64,000 nt of DNA from Symsagittifera roscoffensis (Eukaryota > Xenacoelomorpha > Acoela > Convolutidae), in contig NC_087062.1 of assembly GCF_963678635.1 (NCBI RefSeq), forward strand, positions 97,579,705-97,643,704, given 5' to 3'. The position numbers and the translations under genes are program-made. Of this stretch, positions 26,058 through 38,731 are shown in pieces. The notes under the pieces are model-generated. The model worked only from the letters and a program-made list of their open reading frames with translations. It was not told where the DNA came from and ran no database searches. Position 1 is the first letter of the stretch, and every line of letters begins with the position of its first letter.

Positions 26058-29000
26058 AAATAATGGTAAGCAATCAATGTTTGGATAGATAGCGGATCGC
26101 CGATCTCAATATTCACAGTTGGAGAACTGAAACGAACTTTGGGCACAGCCGGCGTAAATCTAAACGAGCTAATACCGGAGGATGACGAATTCAGGGACTA
26201 CGGGAACAAACCTTTACGGCTGTTAGGAACGATGAACGTGTTACTTGAGATAAACGGATGGGCAACGGAAGCTAGAATCAAGGTGATAGGGGGAAACAGA
26301 CCGTCGATCATTGAAAGGGACCTGGTGCCAAATCTGGGATTACTACTTGTGCAACGATTACCGGAGCAGAAGGTGATGTCAGTTCAAGGAGAACAATCGG
26401 GGGCTGAAACGTCGAGCAAGGAGGATTCATTAGACCCGTGGCAGACTTATTTCAGAAGCAATTTAATAACATTTTTCTTAGAGTCGGTAAAATTAAGAAT
26501 TACAAGGTACAAGCTGAATTTTTCGAAACATTAAAACAATTCAACAAAAAGGACGGAGAATACCAATAACACTACAGGACAAAGTCGATAGAGAAATAAG
26601 TAAAATATTGCAACAAGGGCATATCGGAAAACTGGAAGAATGTTCGGACAAACATTTTGTCTCGCCAATTGTAATCACAGTGAAGAAAGATGGGTCAGTA
26701 CTTTTAGCATTAGATTCAAGGGAGTTAAATAAACAGGTCCACAAGAACAAAAATCAAATGTCCAAGATCGAAGAGCTCATGGATACCGTAGGACAAACGC
26801 TAAGCCAACGGAAATCAGGGGATGTATACTTTTCTAAGGTGGTTTTTGCACCTACGGTCAGCTACCACTTAGTCCAAAGTCGAGCGCTCAATGTAATTTT
26901 TCGTTAGTGTGGAGAAAATCATCGGGCACTTATCGTTTTCGAACGGGGTTCTACGGCATCACAACCATGCCGGCGGAATTCCAAAGAGTAATGGATAAAA
27001 TCCTATCGGAATTTCCACAGGCACACGCATTCTTAGATGACATCCTGGTTGTTACGAAAGGCACTAAAAATGAGCATATCTCGGCGGTCGAGTATATTTT
27101 AGGGAAATTAGATCGGTAAAATATGTCGCTCAAACTTACTAAATGCCAATTCGCGCAAAAAGAATGCAAACGGTTGGGGCATAAAAACCTTGCACCGGAA
27201 TTACACCGCTAATCCGAAAAATGGAACCAATCGAGTCCCTAAAAGCTCCTAAAATAGTTTCGCAATTAAAATTGTTCATGGGCTCCATTCATAGACCACA
27301 CAAATACCTCCCAGCACTCGCGGAATCTTCGGCCTCGCTACGCCCCCTTTTAAGCAGGAAAAATGAAAAACTCTGGACTAGTGAATGTCAAATATCATTC
27401 GAGAACCTAAAAAGCAGGTAAAGAATATAGTGGAACTCCGGCACTTCGATATACACCGTGAAACAAGAATCTTCTGTGACGCAAGCCATAACGAGCTGGG
27501 TGCAGTCCTTGAACAACTCAATTGCGACTGATGGAGGCCGATATCTTTCGCATCCGGGTACTTAAACGAGGCGGAGAAAAAGTATTCAACGAACGAACTG
27601 GAAATAATCGCAGTTGTGTGGGTAGCGGAATAAATCCAAAATTATGTGCTGGGGAGAAATTTTTAAATCGTCACGGACCACAAAGCCCTGGTATCGTTGC
27701 AAAATGGGAACAACAAAAAGAACAAGACTATGTTTAGTAGATTAACCCCGTGGCTAGATCGCCATATACCGTTTAATTTTCAAGTGGAACACAAACCCGG
27801 AGCTAATATTGGTTTTGCCTATCGTACCACCCGATTTCGGACGCTAAACCGGTCAGCACATATGATAGTATGTTCACGGTTGCAAAAATTAGTCAAATTA
27901 GATCATCTCTCGGATTCAAAAAGAAAGATTTCTCCAAAGGTCAACTCGAGTCTCCAAAGGCCAATAATAATGAACGCGTTTGTAATACATTGAATAGAAA
28001 ACATCCGGTAGAGGGCGAAAGAATATGCGGCGGAAATTGGACCAATCATAGATCGACGAAATGCTTGTACGGCATGTCACTTAAATACAGTGAGAATTTA
28101 ATTGGGACAATATTTGAAACAGATATCGGTTTTTCAAATACGCGTATTAACTTCAAAAACTCAAAATCTAACCTAAATATGGAACGCAAAATCAGGAAAA
28201 TACATTAGCAGTAGCGACGAGATAGAGGAGACAAATCAAGTTATACAGGCAGTCACAACAGAAGTCTGGAGCAATAAAAGTAACACCATTATTTCAATTC
28301 CTTCGGTTTAATCTGGCGAAAGTTATCCGCCGGTTAACCCTGAATATCGTGCTATGTCCATTATCCCTTGAAATTGTAAAATAGTTAATGAACAGATTGC
28401 TCTTCCAGAATTGTTTAACCTTCGATTTATCGAATCTCCCTACAACTCAGACCCTCAACTAAGCAATCATCGAATTGATCAAGTGCAAGGACCCGGATCT
28501 ACATACAATAATTGCAGCAATGAGTAAATATTATGCACAATACACTCAGGATTTTCATGTGAAGGACGGATGCCTATCGATGGATGAGAGACTCGTAATT
28601 CCAAACTCTTTGCAGACGGCGGTAAACAACAGACTGCACTATTACCACCATGGGAAATCGAAAATGTACGAGGCGGCAAAAAACATCTGGTTTCCGTGCA
28701 TGTTCCGCAGCTTAGCGACAATCGCAATAAATTGCCAAGAATGCACATTAGCCGGTAGGAATTTGAAAATCATGTGCCCAAAAGGGGAAGTAGGGAAAAT
28801 ACTTGAACCCAAAGAACCAAATTAATCCGTGCAGTTAGACTTTTGGGGACCATTTAACTACTTAAAGGATTCTAAAAAGTATGTTCTGGTGGCAGTAGAT
28901 CGTTTTTCTCGTTGGCCATCGGCCATGATGTGTAACTCAAATCGGTCAGGCAAAACCGTAAATTTCCTAAAATCATACATAATTGCACATGGAATTCCGC

Positions 29001-29480
29001 AACAAATCCGAGTTGACCAGGGAACGAATTTTTTTGTCAAAGGAGGTAAGACATTCTATCGCGAAGAAGGAATTGAATTACTCACCTCGCCATATAACGA
29101 TCATCGAGCAACAGGGTGCGTCGAACGGACCATCGGCAGTCTCATGAACTCAGTACTAACGTATGCCCTAGAGGAGAAATCGGAATCATTGGAGCGAACT
29201 CTTGAAAGGGCCCTCAGTGCTTTGAGATTCGCTACAAACGCCAACCTGAATCTAACACCATTTGAACCGCACCATGGTCGGGAAGCTATTTCAGTCCTCA
29301 GAAACTTAACCAAAAAGCCGTCATTAAGAACTCTAAATTGGGAAAACTAAATACGCTCAAAATCTGCCTGTTTAGATGAACGAGACCCGGACGCTCAAGC
29401 AATGCCAGAATCAATGAACACAAACTGGGAGTCCGCTCGTGTACTGAGTACAACGTTGAGAACAGGCGCCACCCAATGAG
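26058..29480 (+). pseudogene. pol: Pol of element A, multiply interrupted
   Basis: In order: protease with DSG at 26088-26096; RT N-terminal part (26580-26830), a frame break, then FLDD at 27030-27041; RNase H with a CDAS motif near 27476 and a TDHKAL motif near 27675; integrase zinc region (His pair about 28640, Cys pair about 28732-28743); catalytic Asp 28838, Asp 29015 and Glu 29123 (D,D35E). Stops include TAA at 27117 and 28823, both shared with copy B, and several frameshifts are visible. It is dead as a polyprotein, although single motifs are intact. Confidence 0.88.
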
Positions 29481-30521
29481 ATTAGCCGACGACCGGATCG
29501 CTAACCAGGACAACGAACCAGGGATTGTTCGGACCACGGATGCGCCACCGACAGCAATGCCACCAGCGGTAGTAATGCAGCGACCGGGAGAGCGCAACTT
29601 AAATAGGTATAAACCATTGAAATCCAGTATCATAAGTCAGAGTGAACATACTATTAAATTGAGTGACGGTGCTGTGCTAAGAAAATCGGGAGTAGCGCTG
29701 AAACGGACCAACAATTCGAAAAAAAGGGGGCCTGGATGGGTTACCGCACCGCCGAAACCGTGCCATTTGAAACGGAAACTACTCGCAAACAGACCATCTA
29801 GCTCAAAAGGCACCACAGGCAAACAAAAAAACGCCAAATCAGGGATAACGAGGAGGACTCGGAATCGGACGAAGACGACTATTTACCACTGGCGACGAAA
29901 ACACACGCGATCGAAAAACCCGGGGACGAACATTGAAGGGAAAAGACATGAACATCTCATGGGGGACAACAAACGGAGACGACAACAATTCGACCAAGCA
30001 CTTACGAGACGGCGACGGAGGACATTCTTGCATGAGAGGCGAAAATTGAAACAAACCGGAGGAAGAACGACACGACGGGAGAAAATCGAAAGGAAGCGGA
30101 GCGCGACGAGGCTGAAACGCAGGAACAGATCGGAGATTCCACAGACCGAAAGCAAAAAGTCGGGAAGCAAGCAACGGCTTGTTTCGTATTCTAGTCAAGA
30201 TTCGACGAGTTTGTTAGACGAGACCAGCTCAAGGCGTTCGTAAAGGAAACATACGGCAGTAAACAAAATGGGGGCAGTCATGATTGACAATATCCAAAAA
30301 GCAGAAAAACCAGGGACGAAATAGAAAGGAGGAAACGCATGAAAACAAAAACATTCTAAGCCCAGGGAGAGGGCATGCCGTAAAGCAGCAAAAACTCAAT
30401 TGCTTAGTTTAACCTTGCCTATATCAGTAAATCAAAAATCTAGCTAAAACTCGTTGTTAACTTTCATTCATTTATATAACCACATTTCATTGATTATTTA
30501 AATTAAGTCTTCATTTCCCAC
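29481..30521 (+). pseudogene. Pol C-terminal tail and 3' region of element A
   Basis: An open frame (29476-30243, 255 codons) begins with integrase C-terminal-like sequence (to about 29720), then becomes extremely Arg/Lys-rich. In other frames the same DNA reads as an acidic tail (DNEEDSESDEDDYLP near 29840-29884) and later as a Glu/Asp/Gln-rich segment, so the basic protein is probably an out-of-frame reading of a decayed acidic tail. From 30244 no frame is open. Confidence 0.5.
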
Positions 30522-30532
30522 AAGAAGGGGAA
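30522..30532 (+). promoter_or_regulatory. Polypurine tract of element A
   Basis: AAGAAGGGGAA directly precedes the TGTCATAG start of the downstream LTR, the standard site and composition for plus-strand priming. Confidence 0.8.
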
Positions 30533-30747
30533 TGTCATAGTGTTCAAATTAGTTCACAATTTGAGTTCAGTTTCAGCCTAGTTGTTGCTATCTAGTTTAT
30601 CTATCTGTCTGGGGCTAACTGGTATTTATCCTTCGGAGTTGTCTGTCACCTCTGGATGACCGCCATTTCCTTGTCTCCGACTAACTTTCTACATTACGGT
30701 TCTTAAACTTAACGGATTAATTTACTTATCGAAACCGTCTTTTCACA
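30533..30747 (+). repeat. LTR shared by elements A (3') and B (5')
   Basis: Preceded by a polypurine tract and followed by a primer site (TGGTGCAGCCAACAGGTC), so it is at once the 3' LTR of A and the 5' LTR of B. Same 215-bp length as 24690-24904. Confidence 0.88.
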
Positions 30748-31039
30748 TGGTGCAGCCAACAGGTCAAAGTGGGGGAAAAACCCACTCGGGATTACGTCGT
30801 TTTGGCCCTCTACTATCGCAGAGCCACCAGTGCTATGGGAGTTTTGGTTTAACCGATTTCAATGGGGGATGGTGGCCAAACACAGTATCAATCTGAGAAA
30901 GTTTCACTAAGCCAGCACGCTTACAACAGCTCAAGTTACGGCTCTACCGGAGGAGGTAGGTGGGAAAGATTGCCTGGTGTCTGAGCAAACATTGATATCG
31001 AAATTGTAACTGTGCCTGGGGGAAAAGTGCCTATACTTT

Positions 31040-33653
31040 TCTACGATGGATCTTACATACGCGTACGGTCAGCTACCGCTTAGTTCAAAGTCGAGCGCTC
31101 AATGTAATTTTTCGTTAGTGGGGGGAAAATCAACGGGCACTTATCATTTTCAAACGGGGTTCTACGGCCTCACTACTATGCCGGCGGAATTCCAAAGAGT
31201 AATTGATACAATCCTATCGGAATTTCCACAGACACACGCATTCTTAGATGACATCCTGGTTGTTACGAAAGGCACTGAAAATGAGCATACCTCGGCGGTC
31301 GAGTATATTTTAGGGAAATTAGATCGGTAAAATATGTCGCTCAAACTTACTAAATGCCAATTCGCGCAAAAAGAATGCAAACGGTTGGGGCATAAAAAAA
31401 CTTGCACCGGAATTACACCGCTAGTCCGAAAAACGGAACCAATTGAGTCCCTAAAAGCCCCTAAAACAGTTTTGCAATTAAAATTGTTCATGGGCTCCAT
31501 TCATAGATTACAAAAATACCTCCCAGCAATCGCGGAATCGTCGGTCTCGCTACGCCCCCTATTAAGCAGGAAAAATGAATAAATCTGGACTAGTGAATGT
31601 CAAATATCATTCGAGAAGCTAAAAAAGCAGGTAGCGAATATAATGGAACTCCGGCACTTCGATATACACAGTGAAACAAGAATCGTCTGTGACGCAAGCC
31701 AAAACGGGCTGGGTGCGGTCCTTGAACAACTCAATTCCGACTGATGGAGGCCGATATCTTTTGCATCCGGGTACTTAAATTAGGCGGAGAAAAAGTATTC
31801 AACGAACGAACTGGAAATAATCGCAGTTGTGTGGGTAGCGGAATAATTCCAAAATTTATGAGGAGAAATTTTTAAATCGTCACGGACCACAAAGCCCTGG
31901 TATCGTTGCTAAATGGGAACAAAAAAAAGAACAAGACTATGTTTAGTAGATTAGCCCGGTGTCTAGATCGCCTTATACCGTTTGTTTTTCAAATGGAACA
32001 CAAACCCGGAGCTAAAATTGGTTTTGAGGATTACCTATCGAAGCACCCGATTTCGGACGCTAAACCTGTCAGCACATATGATAGCATGTTCACGGTTGCC
32101 AAAATTAGTCAAATTAGATACGCTCTCGGATTCAAAAAAAAAATTTCTCCAAAGGTCAACTCGAGTCTCCAAAGGCCAATAATGATAAACGCGTTTCTAA
32201 TATATTGAATAGAAAAAATCCGGTAGAGGGCGAAAGAATATGCGCGGAAATTGGACCAATCATAGATCGACGAAATGCTTGTCCAGCAGGTCACTTAAAT
32301 ACAGTGAGAATTTAATTGGGACAATATTTGAAACAGATATCGGTTATTCAAATACGCGTATAAACTTCAAAAACTCAAAATCTAACCTAAATATGGAACG
32401 CAAAATCAGGAAAATACATTAGCAGTAGCGACGAGATAGAGGAGACAAATCAAGTTATACAGGCAGTCACAACAGAAGTCTGGAGCAATAAAAGTAACAC
32501 CATTATTTCAATTCCTTCGGTTTAATCTGGCGAAAGTTATCCGCCGGTTAACCCTGAATATCGTGCTATGTCCATTATCCCTTGAAATTGTAAAATAGTT
32601 AATGAACAGATTGCTCTTCCAGAATTGTTTAACCTTCGATTTATCGAATCTCCCTACAACTCAGACCCTCAACTAAGCAATCATCGAATTGATCAAGTGC
32701 AAGGACCCGGATCTACATACAATAATTGCAGCAATGAGTAAATATTATGCACAATACACTCAGGATTTTCAAGTGAAGGACGGATGCCTATGATGGCTGA
32801 GAGACTCGTAATTCCAAACACTTTGCAGACGGCGGTAAACAACAGACTGCACTATTACCACCATGCGTAATCGAAAATGTACGAGGCGGCAAAAGACATC
32901 TGGTACCCGTGCATGTTCCGCAGCTTAGCGACAATCGCAATAAATTGCCAAGAATGCAAATTAGCCGGTAAGAATTTGAAAATCATGTGCCCAAAAGGGG
33001 AAGTAGGGAAAATGCCTGAATCCAAAGAACCGAATTAATCCGTGCAGTTAGAGTTTTGGGGACCATTTACTACCTAAAGGATTCTAAAAAGTATGTTCTG
33101 GTGGCAGTGGATCGTTTTTCTCGTTGGCCATCGGCCATGGTGTGTAACTCAAATCGGTCTGGCAAAATCGTAAATTTCTTAAAATCGGATATAATTGCAC
33201 ATGGAGTTCCGCAACAAATCCGAGTTGACCAGGGAACGAATTTTTTGTCAAAGGAGGTAAGCCATTCTATCGCGAAGAACGAATTGAATTACTCACCTCG
33301 CCAGTTAACGATCATCGAGCAACAGGGTGCGTCGAACGGACCATCAGCAGTCTCAAGAACTCAGTATTAACGTATGCGCGAGAGGAAAAATCGGAACTCT
33401 TGGAGCGAATGCTTGAAAGGGCCCTCGGTGGTTTGAGATTCGCTACAAACGCCAACCTGAATCTAAAACCATTTGAAGCGCACCATGGTCGGGAAGCTAT
33501 TAAAGTCCTCAGAAACTTAACCAAAAAGCCGTCATTAAAAAATCTAAATTGGGAAAAATTTAGTACGCTCAAAATCTGCCTGTTTAGATGAACGAGACCC
33601 GGACCAATGAACACAAACTGGTAGTCCGCTCGTATACCGAGTACAACGTTGAG
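31040..33653 (+). pseudogene. pol: Pol of element B (RT core to integrase), interrupted
   Basis: It retains RT from the YGQLPL motif through FLDD (about 31241), parts of RNase H and integrase. The TAA after LGKLDR (31328) and the one after KEPN (33036) are at the same places as in A. The first integrase Asp reads Glu here (LEFW instead of LDFW), and the zinc region is frameshifted. Extra stops and indels distinguish it from A. Confidence 0.82.
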
Positions 33654-34250
33654 AACCAAAGGAAAACAGAAAGCTTAGAACAACTCCACGCGGATTTAGT
33701 CGAATTACCTTCACGAGCAGACTGCGACGACCGAGAAGACAAATGGGTCAGAGACTTGTTCACAGCGCATATGAACATTGAAAAGATCATAAAAAAAACT
33801 ATTAACACAGACAAAGAGCCCGCAAGACGCGTACGATTACGCAATACGTCGAGAAAAATGAACATAGTCATACAATGAAAACAAATCCATTCGGAGGACT
33901 AAAACACGCGTGGCCGCTACAACTACTCCAACAACCCAAACGCACAAAGAGGTCGAGAGGCTCGTGGGCGACCTTTCCCACGCGGAACACAAAACACAAG
34001 AGGACAACAAAGAAATACCAACATAAACACTCAGAATGAGGACTACTTAGAGGACAGACAAGAAGATCAACGGGAAGAACTGGAGACGGAAAGCCTAGAA
34101 ACCGAAAACGACCCAATGGCATTCGCTGAATTCACTTCAAGCAACGGTTGAGACGACTATCAAATAGACAAATTTTCGGCTTTGGCAATCGCAGAGTCGT
34201 TTGAAAACATAAACACAAGTACACTAGCTGAAGAAGACCTAAACGGACAC
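33654..34250 (+). pseudogene. Gag-like fragment of a third element fused in frame to B
   Basis: From 33654 the frame that begins in B integrase tail (33588) enters sequence not present in A: a charged helical stretch with a WVRDLF motif and downstream basic residues, typical of the end of the Gag capsid region in Ty3-like elements, then after two stops (33876, 33897) an RG/Asn-rich tract and an acidic tail, another TGA (34149) and continued open sequence to the gap. It looks like capsid end plus nucleic-acid-binding tail. No zinc knuckle is visible. Confidence 0.5.
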
Positions 34251-34450
34251 NNNNNNNNNNNNNNNNNNNNNNNNNNNNNNNNNNNNNNNNNNNNNNNNNN
34301 NNNNNNNNNNNNNNNNNNNNNNNNNNNNNNNNNNNNNNNNNNNNNNNNNNNNNNNNNNNNNNNNNNNNNNNNNNNNNNNNNNNNNNNNNNNNNNNNNNNN
34401 NNNNNNNNNNNNNNNNNNNNNNNNNNNNNNNNNNNNNNNNNNNNNNNNNN
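34251..34450. other. Assembly gap (200 N)
   Basis: Exactly 200 N, the usual size for a gap of unknown length. It hides the 3' end of B and the start of the tandem repeat. Confidence 1.
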
Positions 34451-35017
34451 TTGACCAAACTTGGGTTTATTTTGATTGCACCAAAAATTAAATTCCTCTC
34501 ATGGGCTGCAGGAGTCATCTCACACGTTTTTTTGGATGTTTTCATGTAGTTTGGACGCCTAGGTACCTTCGAGAAAGCCGGAATTTTTTAAAAAAATTTT
34601 TGCTATCTTTGATATATCTTCAAGATCTTGGCAAGATTTTCAAGATAACTGGACCTGGGGTGGATCTGGTTACAAGGAGGTGAAAAAATTAGTAATAAAC
34701 TATTTGACTTCAGTTTACAGGGTGCAAAGTTTTGAATCGGTAAACTGCCGAAAAAACTTTGCTCGACCTATATTTCGACTTTCTTGACCAAACTTGGGTT
34801 TATTTTGGCTGTGCTTGACTTAATTTTCGACTCTCTCGAACACAAAAGGGTATGTTTCGACTTTGCTTGACCTATGTTTCGACTTTCTTGTCCAAACTTG
34901 GGTATATTTTGGCTGTGCTCGACTTAATTTTCGACTCTCTCGACCAAAAAAGGGTATCTTTTGAATTCGCTCGACCTAGGTTTCGACTTTCTTGGCCAAA
35001 CTTGTGTCATTTGGGTT
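34451..35017 (+). repeat. Tandem repeat with 104-bp period
   Basis: TTTCGACTTTCTTG recurs at 34773, 34877 and 34981 (period 104), and the partner phrase CTTAATTTTCGACTCTCTCG recurs within each unit. A partial unit (TTGACCAAACTTGGGTTTAT) opens the segment right after the gap, so the array probably extends into it. It ends exactly where copy 3 of the giant element begins. Confidence 0.8.
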
Positions 35018-36745
35018 AATCCCAATTATCCCACTTTTTGCTTTCCCGCCACCCGATTCTCCAGTTATTATTATACCATCAAGCATGAACTCTGATACTA
35101 ACTCAGATATTTCGGTTTTTCATACTATCTCACAATTTAACAACTCCGATGTAGAAACTCCCGATGGATTCGCAGACTCCGAACCATCTCCCTCTACCCA
35201 TACCCAGACCAATTCTTCAGTTTTTTCAAAGACCCCCTTTCAACCCATACAAACCAGTCGTCCACTCCCATCCCTTTCCACTCCTTCTTACGCTTCCCAA
35301 GTAACCCCAACCTATTCTCCGTTTAATTCCGACAGATCACGTAATAACTCCTCAGATAACATCCAAGTTTCCGAAGAACTTGAAAATTTTATTACATTAC
35401 AACAACAATTAACATACCCCCACACTCTTACGATACATCAACTATCATCAACAGTAACATCATCAAATCCACCAACTCCTACACCCTCTTCAGCTTACAC
35501 TCCATCTTTCGCCCAATCATCCACATCCACCGGAACACCCACCAGCACTAACCGAGCTTACCGCACTTTTAAAAGAAAATTCCCAAATCAACCATTTACA
35601 ACCAAACCCGGAAGAGCCAAAGAATATATCAACCACCCAGAACACACAAACACTAAAAATTTTCTTGAGATAACCCTACCCTCATTTCCACAATATACCT
35701 TAAATATTTCTACCATTCCTAATGAAACACTAAATTTTGTTGATGAGCACGTTTTAATGCCAACACTTCATTGGACAGCTTACTACAATTATACTAATCC
35801 CTTTATCTACCACTAACTAAAACTTATGAAAATATAGAGAGGAACAAAAATAGACTATATAGACTCACCACATCATTAACACCTCGACAATTTACTTATG
35901 TTGGATATAAAAAATTATTAAAAACATTCACCGCACCCCGCGCTAACGATTTCTCAATAGAATACTACGATCATATTATCATCCTAACCATGATCAATTC
36001 TTAGACGAAGACCGTTTTGCAAACCCGCAACTAACCGAAAAAATTTTCTTTAAAACATCATACTTATTTACACTTAATATTTTTGATAAAAAGCACGATC
36101 ATATAATTTGAGAAGCACTAGTTGACATACAAGCATATGAAAGCTTCTATGATAAACTTCAGTTATTTTCACTAAACCTTTCGCTTTCTTTGACCACAGG
36201 AACGCGATTTGCACTGTTCCTACGATATAATGTTACGCACTAAACAAACGCACACTTACATATTATCGTTTTATACAAAACCATTTTGACTTACATACAC
36301 CATCACAACAACCCCACCATCGTTTTCATTTTGTTATTTCAAAGTACACGTCACCATGTTTTCTTAATTTTACATATGCATTAAAAATACTAACCTCCAC
36401 GGCATCCTCCGCAATTACGATCCAGTCCCCCAAATGTATGTATTTTGCCCCATCACGAAGACCTTCAATGATGAAGAATCAAGACCCCTCATTAACCCGC
36501 ACGAATTCATACAACCTATCGAAATACCCATACTAGAGTTTATTCATAATACTAAATAATACCTCATTCAAAACACACCTCACGAATTCGCAGTAGGCAC
36601 AGAAGAACTAATCACCATCAACGCACTTCAATTGCTTTGGCCACTGCTTAAAACTAAAAATGTTATATGCATACCAGTCAAATTACTAATAACATCAGAA
36701 ATAATTCACGACATCTTCCCACATGGCTTTTTCCCAGATGATTAA
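35018..36745 (+). pseudogene. Homologue of the 597-residue third ORF, frameshifted
   Basis: The first part is open to 35816 (the frame can be read from 34992, but only from about 35018 is it homologous). A frameshift after the NYTNP motif then leaves the rest broken, with a further in-frame TGA near 36108, small deletions near 36185, 36560 and elsewhere. Despite this the original frame can be followed to the DD-stop at 36743-36745. Most substitutions against copy 1 fall on third positions. Confidence 0.85.
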
Positions 36746-36746
36746 G

Positions 36747-36829
36747 GTAAATATGAATTAAAATAATTTTAACTAATAAATTCAAATTAAACTAACCATT
36801 TTCTATCAATGTTTAATTTATTCTTTTAG
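36747..36829 (+). other. Putative intron in copy 3
   Basis: AAG|GTAAATATG directly after the stop and a pyrimidine tract ending TTCTTTTAG: same place as 12299-12377 in copy 1, four bases longer. Confidence 0.45.
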
Positions 36830-38322
36830 TGTTCACAGCACAATCATCTACAAAACAGAAGAAACACAAATAAAAATCCAAACCTTTTAATTTATAAATA
36901 GAACTCCTAAATCTTTCGCACTAAATAATGTAGTAAAATTCATACCCAATGTAGTAATTTCATTTAAAAATTATTTCCCCAAGAAGAAGTAAAATTAGAT
37001 ACGATGAAAATTTATAATTTTAAAATTCCCCAAAAAGCAGTAAAATTCATTTTCAATGCAATAAATTCATAAAATGAGAAAGCAGTACTAATTTTTTCAA
37101 TTCTATCCAAACTCGCACAGCCCGCCCACAAAGATTTGTTTAAATAATGATGTTATGTTTCGAGTTTTCACTAACAACAACTCAAACTAGCAATAACAAT
37201 TTTCAAACTTTCGTTTAACCCGGTTGGAAAGGAATTATATACTAAACCAAACTAACTAACGCAGCTTACCAAACACCACAAATCATAAAATAACAGAATG
37301 ACTAAGAAAAGAAAACCAACGGTACCCAAACCGGATTAACCCAGCTTAAAACAGGATAATTTATTCTTTTGAAGACTATTATAAAGTCTAAGAAAGAAAT
37401 AATAAAACACAAAAAAGTCGTAAGACAAACCCAAACCAAAAAACATTTAATTTTTGAAAAAGGATACAACCAAAGTAACATAAGAAAGACCAGAAAAAAC
37501 CAACATAAAATGTTATCACATAACAGGACCTCTCAAAGAAACAGCATGAAATCATACTCCCACTCCTGGCCTAACCCACCAGAGAAGGACGTCCTGAGCA
37601 TGCTTATAGCCGGCCTAACCCACCGCGCTACATCCACGCTTTGTGACCACACTTCTATTTTTAATAAGAGGTACTCAAGGGTGAGTAACTCTTCAAAATA
37701 ACCGAACTAAAACAAAACGCTTTTGTGAAAACAACTAACTAAGATCATGACTAAAATTCAGATTAACAGAAATTTATAAAATTTAAATCATAATATGCAG
37801 TATATAGATCATACACAACAACAAAGACGAACATCCAAAGACTAGACGATCCCATCACTCTCGAACAAAAGAATGGCTAATTACAACCGACATGCCGTCC
37901 ACAATCACGACTCAAAGGATTTAGAGTACGACTTGACTTCGCAGAAAAGGACTTCATTGAACTAGACCAATGACCACCTCGATGTTCAAGTATACGTACA
38001 GATCTGAGATTACAAGGCATCCCTTCCAAACACGATCTTCTAGCCATTCCCAGACGAGGCTGCACACAAAACAGTTCTCTACTAATACAGAAAAACCTGA
38101 CATAGCAAACCCTTTTGAAATCGGATTGATTTCATTGGGGATCACAGTCTTTGCTGAATGACATAATAACAATTTCCTATCCCTGATTCCAGCGTCCTGG
38201 AACGTTCTTCTTCAGAAGGAACCGGATAAGAAAATGATGTTCGCCAAATACCAACGTTCATCATCCATCCTTCAATTACAGAAAGAAAGATAAATCTGAA
38301 AACTCTGTACACCCCGGATGGG
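36830..38322 (+). other. 3' untranslated region of copy 3
   Basis: Matches 12378-13907 of copy 1. The hairpin is at 37668-37691 and the ultra-conserved block at 37900-38008. The open frames here (37369-37701 and those over the conserved block) are not conserved in both copies and are not called as genes. Confidence 0.75.
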
Positions 38323-38731
38323 TGGAACCTGATCTAAACTACATTTTATTATTGGATAAATTAGATATTTTATCACTATAAAATATTTAATATTAACCAA
38401 TCATATTCCATCTAACTAACAACCCACTTATTTGTGAGTGCTGAAATTACTAGTAATTTCTGCACCAGAGAGATTTGAATTTAACTTAGAAATTAGTTAC
38501 CTCTCCAAGAGAACTTCAGCAGTCGCAATAAGCCAGTATACTCTAGATCTATTGAGCCTAGCAGAGAATAGTTAAACACCCTGAGACTAGTAGATATAAG
38601 AGTAAGATTAGGACCGGTATTAGACTAAGAAGTTGCACGAATCTGTCCGGCCGAAAATAAGATAGCGTGACGAGCAGACGGTGTACCCTATCCGAAATTA
38701 TTCTATGAGTTAGACCATCGAACTTAACTCA
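38323..38731 (+). repeat. 3' LTR of copy 3 (409 bp)
   Basis: TGGAACCTGATC to CTTAACTCA, about 90% like the copy 1 LTR by eye, preceded by GGATGGG. The internal palindrome is present with a mismatch. The TATA-like box reads GATATAAGAG. Confidence 0.88.

Larger units (their letters stand above)
24690..30747 (+). mobile_element. Ty3/gypsy element A (second family), decayed, with both LTRs
   Basis: Two 215-bp LTRs (24690-24904 and 30533-30747; TGTCATAG...TTTTCACA) enclose a 5.6 kb internal region with PBS, gag, pol (protease, RT, RNase H, integrase) and a polypurine tract. Many stops and frameshifts disable it. It is unrelated in sequence to the giant element, less AT-rich, and has FLDD instead of YLDD in its RT. 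Element B continues directly from the downstream LTR. Confidence 0.9.
30533..34250 (+). mobile_element. Ty3/gypsy element B, gag-deleted and chimeric, cut by the gap
   Basis: After the LTR and primer site it follows A to about 31025, then jumps straight to the RT core, losing Gag, protease and the first part of RT. It then tracks A through integrase to 33653, where it switches to unrelated Gag-like sequence. The 3' end lies in or beyond the gap at 34251. Confidence 0.85.
35018..38731 (+). mobile_element. Giant element, copy 3: 5'-truncated 3' end
   Basis: Collinear with 10556-14317 of copy 1: third ORF, putative intron, 3' UTR, polypurine tract, LTR. Identity by eye is about 80% in the ORF and higher in the LTR and parts of the UTR, so it is an older insertion or a sister subfamily. 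Gag, Pol and Env are absent. Confidence 0.88.

Noticed and set aside
29476-30243. 255-residue Arg/Lys-rich protein
   Set aside because: Only its first part looks like an integrase tail. Other frames of the same DNA give acidic, more natural Pol-tail sequence, so the basic part is an out-of-frame reading of decayed DNA.
34132-34545. Frames spanning the 200-N gap
   Set aside because: They are open only because N codons are not stops.
36830-37701. Copy 3 UTR frame 37369-37701 (110 codons) as a gene
   Set aside because: The matching region of copy 1 has stops in that frame.
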